DNA from: Actinomortierella ambigua
Lineage: Eukaryota > Mortierellomycota > Mortierellomycetes > Mortierellales > Mortierellaceae
NCBI GenBank assembly: GCA_016098155.1
Contig: JAAAJB010000022.1
Location: 1 to 64,000, forward strand
DNA length: 64,000 nt
Direction of reading: 5' to 3'
How positions within the stretch are numbered: position 1 is the stretch's first letter; each line of letters opens with the position of its first letter. Under the pieces are notes generated by a model, which saw nothing but the letters and a program-made list of their open reading frames with translations, searched no databases and was not told where the DNA came from. Both the position numbers and the translations under genes were made by a program. Below, piece by piece: positions 56,640-64,000 of the stretch.

Positions 56640-58960
56640 CTCGTGAGCGGCAGGTGCAAATGAAGGATCTGCATCAATCAGCAATATATCAAGGGCTTTC
56701 TTGATGGCCGCCATGCTACTACTAACGTGCCGCTGGACCTATCTGATTGAGTGCTCCATCGCATGGTGCATCTCCTGCCTGCGTTGCCCCAAGTTTCCAC
56801 TCTATAGCCTGCTGATATTGCGCCAATTCCTGCTTGACCTCCCGAAGCTCTTTTGAGACTTCATCCCGACATTGCTGTACTTCCCGTCCGAGGTTGCTAC
56901 ACGCCTCCTCACTATTCTTTTATGCTTGCATAGCCTCCGGTGACCACTGCTGGATCTCCACTGGCTCTGGTCTACTCAAGCATACGCGCACCTCTTCTTG
57001 AGTGAAACATGGGCTAGAGCAACATCGGGTGGTCCAAACGCTCAAATCGACATAGGTACTCGGCAGCATCCTGTAGGATTACACGCCTCATTCGAACGAG
57101 CATCAGCAGCAATTGCTGCTGCTGGGTGAATCGGTTCGTTCTCTCTTCGCCTCGGGTAGCAGTTGATGCCTGGACATCAATGGTGTGATATTGTTGATTG
57201 GACTCGCTAACCCTCTCCTCCATGGCATCTTTGCAAGCGCGGACCCACTCGCGACGTTCGATCAAGCCGTCATCGAAGAGCGCCGTCTCGACGAATGTAA
57301 AGATTTCCATTTGAAGCTCGTTGCTTGGGTAAGCTTCGCACCGCCGAAGATGGAATGGATGTTTAGTGCAAAGGCGGCGTCGATAGGGTGGCTGTCAAGG
57401 TAGCGCTGGTGCGTGCGCCCAGATCCTTTCAACCAACGTCCAGCAATTGGGATGTGATGCGCTGGGACGCCCATCTTTTGCGCTTCATATTCACCGCTGT
57501 GCTACTCTCCATGGGTAAGATTGAGATTGATTCCTTGTCGGAGGATCGGGACTTGAGTGTATCCGGAAAGGTTGTGGAGGTCTCTGTCTATAAAGTTTGG
57601 CACGTCCCGTGGATCCGGAAGTTGGTGATGGTAGCAAGAGGAGGAGATAACTACAGCCACCTCTTTCGTCCAAGTTGGTCTCATGTAGATTAGGGGAAGA
57701 ATACTTACACGCCATCTATCAAGCAGATAAAATGCTAACGCACCAATGTTGTACCGACGAACATCGATATGGCGCAGCGCCACACCATACTGTATGTCTC
57801 CACCTTTGATGGTATTGCCTTGATCCATTGCAAAGGTCATAGCATGGACGACTTGTGACCCACCGGATTTGTTGGGAACCAGAGGCATGAAGAGATCACT
57901 CAACAGAGCATTCCTGATGTCTTCGTCTCGCACCATCATGCTGTGCCAAATTGCCAGCCCAAAGTGGCTCCGCATGGCCAACAACAAAGTAGTTTTTACA
58001 ATGTTCTCCCAAGGGTGCGGGAGAAGTTGGATATGATGCTTTGTGTCATACGCGAGAGCGAAGATCGAGTTGAGGAGTGCATCGCTAGAATCATGCTTAG
58101 AACCATTTACAAGACTTTGGTGGTACTGGCATCTCCCGAATTTTGTCTCCCAGTTGGAAATTGGCCATATTGGGGTTGGTAGGGCGCTGTCGTTGTAGAT
58201 CATTGAGCTTGAGGATCGCCTTCAAAGCCTGCTCCATAGTTGTTTTGCCACAAGGTACCTCCAACGCCTTGCGTCCACTCTTGTCTTCCATCACGTCTCT
58301 GAGTACTATTGGAATACCGATGCGCTGGCTTAGTTCATATTACTAGTCGCATTGTTTCATGTCATGAATGAATACGTACACGCTTCGAGGTCGACGGAGC
58401 TCACTGTTTGCCTCTTCTTCTTGCTTCGACCAATGTGCACCAAGTGCTCGCCAAGCAGCGGCGTACCCTCGGGCACCGTGCTTTCGTTTAAATAGAGGGG
58501 CTCATTGAAGTAGTGCTTCATTGGGAGGAAGAGCTTGATTTTTGTCCTCTTGAACATGCACTGGCTGAAGAAACGGACGAAGTTGTCATCATAGACCTCG
58601 CAGTTCTTCAATACTTCATGTGAGCACTTGTTATCACAAAAAGACTACAAGGAGGGAAAAGAATTAGTACCGAACACGCTAACAGGAGCATAATTCAATC
58701 CAATGTTTCGGTGATCACCCATCAACTTGAAGATGCTTGGATACGACTGGTATGTTCTCTTCGTTGCATCCATGATGTTCAGTGAGGTAGTCAATCTGGG
58801 TGTTCGCAGGGCTAAGTAGCAACCCCTGTTCGCGTGCTGAATTGCGCTCTGGAGTTGAATATGTGGTGGAGGCCGCCTCCTGCCCCCCACTCTCACGACC
58901 AATATGATCCCATGCCATGAACATGTAGAGGGCATCACAAGATATATCATGCTTCGAGCG
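56640..58960 (-). mobile_element. Decayed Crypton / Ndc10-like tyrosine-recombinase gene
   Basis: The minus strand carries a row of coding blocks. N-terminal blocks at 58611-58357 (CEVYDDNFVRFFSQCMFKRT, then LLGEHLVHIGRSKKK) and 58294-58097 (LKAILKLNDLQRQRPTNPN) resemble Crypton core-binding segments. The main block at 58150-57707 includes TLLLAMRSHFGLAIWHSMMV, VVHAMTFAMDQGNTIKG and IQYGVALRHIDVRRYNIGAL, the wording I associate with the Ndc10_II/Crypton domain of Mucoromycota. At 57480-57380, IPIAGRWLKGSGRTHQRYL has the G-R-W box and a candidate Tyr nucleophile. Then come a C-terminal block (57310-57014, EIFTFVETALFDDG) and a coiled coil (about 56950-56760, EVSKELREVKQELAQYQQ) preceded by an in-frame stop. 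Frame changes and stops near 57500, 57010 and 56930 indicate decay, although some gaps may be introns. No terminal repeats are seen, as expected for Cryptons. Confidence 0.58.
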
Positions 58961-59253
58961 CTGAGTCAGCGGTAAAAGGACATCATCGTCGTTATCACCA
59001 TCGTTGTCCACAACTATAGCGCCGTCAGGGAGCCATTTTCAGGACGTGCAGGTAGGGGGTTGTAGCAACTGGAGAAGGCGCAGAGTTGTAATTTACTTTA
59101 CATATGCTGCAATAGCAACAATTTGTGTTCGGTAGCGTCATTAAGGCCGCTGTGCGGCCTGGTGGGGGCGGGGGGGGGGTGGCAGAAGAATATTTGACCA
59201 TCTCCGCCTCACCTTTGTTCCTCTTCATTTTCACTTCCCTCCCTCATACAAGG
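58961..59253. promoter_or_regulatory. EMC1 5' flank with G run
   Basis: About 290 bp between the Crypton-like relic and the EMC1 start. It contains a G-rich stretch at about 59161-59180 and a CT-rich leader just before the ATG triplet. No TATA box is seen. Confidence 0.4.
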
Positions 59254-62200
59254 ATGATGATGAGGGCACACTACTCAAGAGCATTACTCTTGCTCACCCT
59301 CCTCATCGCCTTCGTGGCACCGGTTGTCCATGCCCTTGACGAAGCACAGGCCGGTGTTATTGACTGGTACGTTCTTCCTCCCTCCCCTTCCACCTCATCA
59401 GGCGAAATCTCAATTCTCTTTTTTCACTGACGCGCCTCTTTTTTTGTTCATCTACGCGAAATATTAGGCACCACCGATGGATTGGTACACCAAGACTCAC
59501 AGCAACCCCAAAGACTGTACGCGGCTCACCCCACGTTTTTGTCGCTACAGAGAAGAATGTTGTTGCCGCTGTGCGCACAAAGACTGGCGAATTGAGTATG
59601 TTTGCGATAGGAATGGACCCGGATCGAAATGACCAATAGGTGAACTGAGGTTGCGCGCACTTGTTAAGGCCTATGATGTCTGACTCGTTTTATTCGTTTA
59701 TATTCTGCTGCTCTAGTCTGGCGCCAGATGCTCCGCGAAGACGAAGATATCCACGTTATTCGTCCCGTCAATGGAAGTATGTCGATATTATGCACTGATC
59801 AGCACTGATCAGATCCGAGAGAGAAAAAAAATTTACGGTACGACATTGATGCCACTCGCGTATTCACGCTGCACCTTCATCCATAAAACACCTAGACCTG
59901 TTTGTTCTCTCCGGGTCGACTAAGACAAACGCTCGCATGTTGGACGGCAAGACAGGACAAATCATCTGGGACTTTGCACCAGCGGGCGAGCCCGCCTACT
60001 CGGCCAGCGGGTTTGGACAGGCTGCTACAGTGACAGCGGAGGATGGCAACCTCATTGTCATCAACCAAGGTATTCACATCCGTAAACTCAGTGCCAACGT
60101 TGGAACCCCTATCTGGCACTGGTCCATCGAGGAGGGCTCGCCCACATCCTTTTTTGCCGTTGTTGAAGCCAAGGGATTCGACAAGCATGACTCTGTTCTG
60201 TATGTCATTGGCCTGACTCGTGGTGTTGCCGCCTTTTCGCTTGAAATTGCTGTTCTGGATTCCAACACTGGCGAGCGTATCAAAACTTTCAACCCCAAAT
60301 CGTCAATCCTTCGCTATGAGGATGTTCAAGTGCTCGGCGGAGGATCGTTTGAAAAGACTGGGTATGTTGCCTGGCTCGAGACCGAAAACAAGCAGCTAGG
60401 CACTCTGAAGCTCGGATCAGACCGTGTTAACCACCAGACGCTCAAGAGTATTATCGATGAAAGCAGTGGATTCGATCAGATTGTCGGGCCTCTCGAGTTT
60501 GAATATCTCGGCCCCTTGGAGGGACGCACGGCCTTTGTTCTCAGTGCTGCTGTGGGCGAGTACCACGACGCAAAGAGCGCTATCTTGCTGGAGATTGACG
60601 AGAAGACTAGCAAGGCCTTGGTGACGTTTGATTTCCTCGAGCGGACGGGATTTTCTGTCTTCAGCGCCGCCTACAAGCCCTCCACGCAAGACCTTGTCAT
60701 CCTGCGCGCATACCGTGCCGAGGTCGAAAGTGGCCTGTTGGAACTTGTCGATGTCACCAAGCACGAGACGACTATGCAGCATGAATTTGAACTTGCGCAT
60801 GACCAGTTTGGTCACATTACTAGCGCCTCTCTAGAGCTCTTCAACAAGGGACAGGACCAGTACCGCGTCTCTTTCACTACCATGGATGGCTCATTTCATT
60901 CGTACGCCGACACGGAGCGCTGGTACCGTGAAGAATCCCTTGCCTACGCCACCGGCGTTGAACTTCTTGATCTCCCTGAGCGCAAACTATGGACACAGGA
61001 GGCTGACGAGTTGGCCCATGACGCGAAGACTGCTGAGGGCCACCTCTCCCTGATTGACCGCTACACCCAGCGCCTGACTATGCACCTCAGCCAGCTCAAA
61101 GACCTGCCTCAGTTCCTTATCTCTTATGCCAACCCCTCATCTCTCTTCCGTAAGGCTCCAAAGGCCGTTCCCTATTCGGAGGTTGGCATTGGTGCCTCGA
61201 ACCGCACGCTCTCGCCCCTGTACCGCGACCAGTTTGGTGTCCGCAAGTTGATGATCGTTAGCACGGGCAAGGGCAAGTTGGTGGCGATGGACACGGCCAA
61301 CAAAGGCCAGATTGTCTGGAGCCGTCAATTCAACTGGGGTCACGACATCAAGAATGTTTTCACTGTTCGCCCCGCCAATCTTCGCCTTCCCCCACTGATT
61401 GCCGTTGTTGCTGAGACTGGCGATGGATCTGTAAGTTTGTTGGTCCCTGTTTCTCTAGGCGCACACCCTTTGATCAACACGTATCTCCTTTCTCCTCTAA
61501 ACACTCACCCCTTTTATTTTTTTCAACTCTAGGGTGGTCACATGATTCGCATGTATCGCCTGAACGCACTGACCGGTCAGGACTACGAGTCTGAGAGCCA
61601 CTTCTTCCCGTCATCATCATGGATCCCAGCTGGCTACAAGAATGCGATCAAGCTTCCTTTTGAAGAGTCGGAGGAGCGAACGCAGGTGATTGTGATTGCG
61701 GACGACCGGATGCATCTGACGACCTTCCCGACGTCAATTGAGGTGCAGGAGCATTTCAAGAACTTTGCGGACAACTTTTACTTTTTGCTGGACAAGAAGA
61801 TTGGCGCAAAGTCACTCAATGGCTACAAGGCGATCGTGAGTGCGGATTTGGAGCGCATGGATATTGAGCCGACCTGGACCCTGAATTTCCCTGAGGATGA
61901 GGAGATTGTGACCTTTGGTGAGCGCCCCAACTATGAGGTGATGGCTTCGCTAGGCCGTGTTCTCGGCGATCGCGGTGTCATGTACAAGTATCAGAACCCC
62001 AACTATGTCACTGTGATTACCGTTGCCGCCAAGGTCGCAGTGCCCTTCATGACGGTGTACCTTGTCGACATTGCCAAGGGCTCGATCCTGTACCAGGCTA
62101 CACACGACAACATTGGCTTGGACCAGCCGATCCTAGCGACCCAATTTGAGAACAATGTCGTGTACACATTCTGGTCCGAGGGACTGTCGACGTATGATGC

Positions 62201-62789
62201 ACGTGGTTACCAGGTGGCGTCGTTGGAGCTGTACGAGAGTGGCGTGCGCAATGACCGGATCAAGGGCGAGACCTTTTCGTCGTTCAGCTCGCAGCGCCCG
62301 CATGTAATTGCCCAGTCGTTCCCCTTCCCCTATGAGGCGGTGGCGATTGGCGTGACAACCACAAAGGCCGGCATCTCGTCCAAGGATCTGCTCTTTGGAT
62401 TGGGGCGCGACTCGGTCATGGCCCTGAACCACCGGTGGTTGGACCCTCGGCGCCCAACGTCGGCGCCTACTGCGATGGACAAGGAGGAGATGCTGGTTCC
62501 TTATGGTGCCATTCAAGAGGATACGCGTATGATGCTATCGTATCACCTGGAGGTGGCTGGCGTCCGCAAGATTGTCACGGCGCCAACATTGCTCGAGTCG
62601 ACGAGTGTTGTGGTTGCATATGGTCATGATCTGTTTGTCACACGCCATGCACCCTCTAAGACGTTTGATATCCTGAACGAGGACTTTAGCAAGTCCCAGT
62701 TACTGCTTACAATCATGGTGCTGCTCGTCATGCTCGTTATCACAAAGCCCATGATGGACAGGAAAGAGCTAAAGGAGAAGTGGTTTTAA
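59254..62789 (+). CDS. EMC1: ER membrane protein complex subunit 1, 5 exons, 1030 aa
   Basis: Largest subunit of the EMC, which inserts transmembrane helices of client proteins in the ER. Exons 59254-59366, 59468-59595, 59717-59776, 59896-61430 and 61533-62789; phases agree. Three in-frame ATGs start the gene; the first is used here. Signal peptide: LLLLTLLIAFVAPVVHA. It is followed by the PQQ-like beta-propeller of the lumenal domain: MLDGKTGQIIWDF and GNLIVINQG early, GKLVAMDTANKGQIVWSRQF late. The conserved C-terminal domain (DUF1620) shows GVTTTKAGISSKDLLFGL and DPRRPT. A single transmembrane helix (LLLTIMVLLVMLVIT) and short cytosolic tail ending KEKWF close the protein. Human EMC1 has 993 residues. 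The four introns are short (101-121 nt). It is complete, with no missing domain. Confidence 0.95.
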
Positions 62790-63229
62790 TGGTCAGGTAC
62801 AAAGATGTACGTTCTACATAAAGTTTTAAACCTTGTCTTTTGGTAGCCCGCCAGGCTTTGGCGTCGCAGTTGGTTTGGGTGCTGGTAGAGTCTTGCACAG
62901 CGCCCATTGCTCACCCCCTGAAGCCAGGCCCCTTGCATTGAGAATCCTTCGCCGATTCCGGATGTTGAGGCTGCGGTCGACTTGGGGAAGGCATTCTATT
63001 GCCGCACTATAAGTAAAAGACATAAAGAGTTACCATTGGTTTGCATTGACCGCGCCCGTGATTCGTCACGATTCGATCAAGGTCTTGGCAATGGCCTGAA
63101 GCGCACAGAGTCGCTTCCTTGTTGGCTCTGCGGTTGGATCGCTGGTCTGTTCGCCCTGTCCTCAAGCCCTTCCTCAAGTGCATCCACATGCTCCAGCGAA
63201 AGTTCTGGATCATCGAACACCAATACACC
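62790..63229. other. Region between EMC1 and the gypsy relic
   Basis: A minus-strand frame ends 36 bp past the EMC1 stop and another acidic stretch is open near 63080-63220. Neither resembles a chromodomain or other pol-end domain clearly. These may be the worn 3' part of the gypsy element. Confidence 0.4.
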
Positions 63230-63860
63230 ATAATTCCTTCATTAGTGCACGCTCTGCAGGAGGATCCCAGCTAAAAGTACCAAGCCCAGCAGGCCATATC
63301 GTTAAGACGAGCATACGTCCTGTCGACAACAGGGCGACCAGAGTAAGCGGAGTCATGAGCCTCATAGAGAAAATCGTCCTTGACTTCAGGAATAACAGGG
63401 GTTACAAATCCTGAGCCCTCGCTGGACAAAGAGTAGACCATTGGTGATGACATACGCAGAGTGGGCAACATCCCTTTCGGACAAGCGAGAACAAAAACGG
63501 GCCAAACACGGGGTCAGAGGCAGTCTTCTGGCAGATCTTGGATCTAAGATCGTTGCCTGCACGGGCGGAAGAGACTTTCACCGAGGCAAGGAAATGGTCT
63601 GGGCGGCGAGAGAGGGATCAATGGCAGTGTTCAAGGGGCCAGGGCGGTAGTGGATGTCAAAAAAGAATTGAAACAGATTGGAAAAGAGGCGGGATTGGCG
63701 TGGCAATAGCGACTTTTGGCTGGTGAGGTATTTCAAGACTTCTTGGTCGGTGACCACCTTGAAGGGAGTGTTGGGGCCATGGAGGTACACTCGCCACCTG
63801 AGCAGCGCATAGTGTATCTCGAGGAAAAGGTATTCCATGGCATAACTGTGGTGCCATTAA
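63230..63860 (-). mobile_element. Decayed Ty3/gypsy pol: RNase H and integrase zinc-binding region
   Basis: On the minus strand, 63838-63578 reads as gypsy RNase H: EIHYALLRWRVYLHG, FKVVTDQEVLKYLTSQ and FDIHYRPGPLNTAIDPS, matching KWRHYLHG, FKVRTDHKSLKYL and FEIEYIPGKENVVADALS. After a stop at the end of that frame, 63471-63271 reads as the integrase H2C2 zinc-binding region: FLYEAHDSAYSGRPVVDRTYA and MACWAWYF, matching LHEAHDSAISGHLGVDKTYARL and WWPGM. SSCRACTNE after another stop corresponds to the Cys pair CRACQ. Stops and frame breaks make it inactive. RT and earlier domains would lie beyond 64000 in this orientation; 63860-64000 gives no clear motif. No LTR is seen. Confidence 0.85.
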
Positions 63861-64000
63861 GGTGGTGGCTCAACCAGGGCCTTCCTTTTTTATCACTCGA
63901 AATAAAATCCTGTTCTTTCTCCAGCTCCATTATACCACCTGTTACTATTACACTCTCACCACTACCCAAAACCCCTAAAACACATCAGTCATCATCAAGT

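Noticed and set aside
1..64000. tRNA, rRNA, CRISPR array or prokaryotic operon features
   Set aside because: Scanning for B-box-like sequences, repeats with spacers and compact unspliced gene rows gave nothing convincing. Introns and gene content are clearly fungal nuclear.

Overview
This window is nuclear DNA from a filamentous fungus, most likely Mortierellomycotina (Mortierella, Linnemannia, Podila and relatives). The evidence is short GT-AG introns with GTAAGT/GTATGT donors, CT-rich 5' flanks, a large F-box-like/leucine-rich-repeat family, a GPI-type chitin deacetylase and eukaryotic housekeeping genes. Genus placement is inference; no marker gene in the window fixes it. No bacterial features, tRNA, rRNA or CRISPR array were seen.

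Layout. (1) 1-2600: a small secreted-protein gene (minus) and little else. (2) 2601-10131, minus: MED13, the large subunit of the Mediator CDK8 module, in 11 exons. It is divergent from (3) 11220-15407, plus: a Mei2-like RNA-binding protein in 10 exons; about 1.1 kb of CT/GT-rich promoter DNA lies between them. (4) 15.4-22.5 kb: a decayed Ty3/gypsy reverse-transcriptase piece, a second small secreted protein (minus) and an unrecognised Ser-rich protein (plus). (5) 22580-25352, plus: a Gpt2/Sct1-type glycerol-3-phosphate acyltransferase. (6) 26-45 kb: an accessory block with two tandem intact F-box-like/LRR genes (minus), a chitin deacetylase relic (plus), an intact chitin deacetylase (plus), a broken F-box-like copy (plus) and a shortened F-box-like gene (plus). 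It contains long gene-free stretches and one assembly gap. (7) 45741-55106, minus: a hemerythrin-like protein, then FAB1 (PI3P 5-kinase) in 8 exons. (8) 55.4-59.0 kb: a duplicated 164-bp unit, a multi-exon fragment of unknown family, and a decayed Crypton/Ndc10-like tyrosine-recombinase gene. (9) 59254-62789, plus: EMC1. (10) 63.2-64.0 kb: a decayed Ty3/gypsy RNase H-integrase piece running off the end.

The housekeeping genes are unrelated in pathway: transcription (MED13), RNA metabolism (Mei2-like), glycerolipid synthesis (GPAT), endolysosomal PI(3,5)P2 synthesis (FAB1) and ER membrane insertion (EMC1). The points of most interest are the interleaved intact and decayed duplicates at 26-45 kb, where identifiable premature stops look like C:G to T:A changes; the convergent two-gene arrangement next to the Crypton-like relic; and a 135-nt FAB1 intron that is in frame, has no stop and splits the FYVE zinc finger. 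Exon borders were read by eye from GT-AG sites and checked for phase, so single borders may shift by a few bases.
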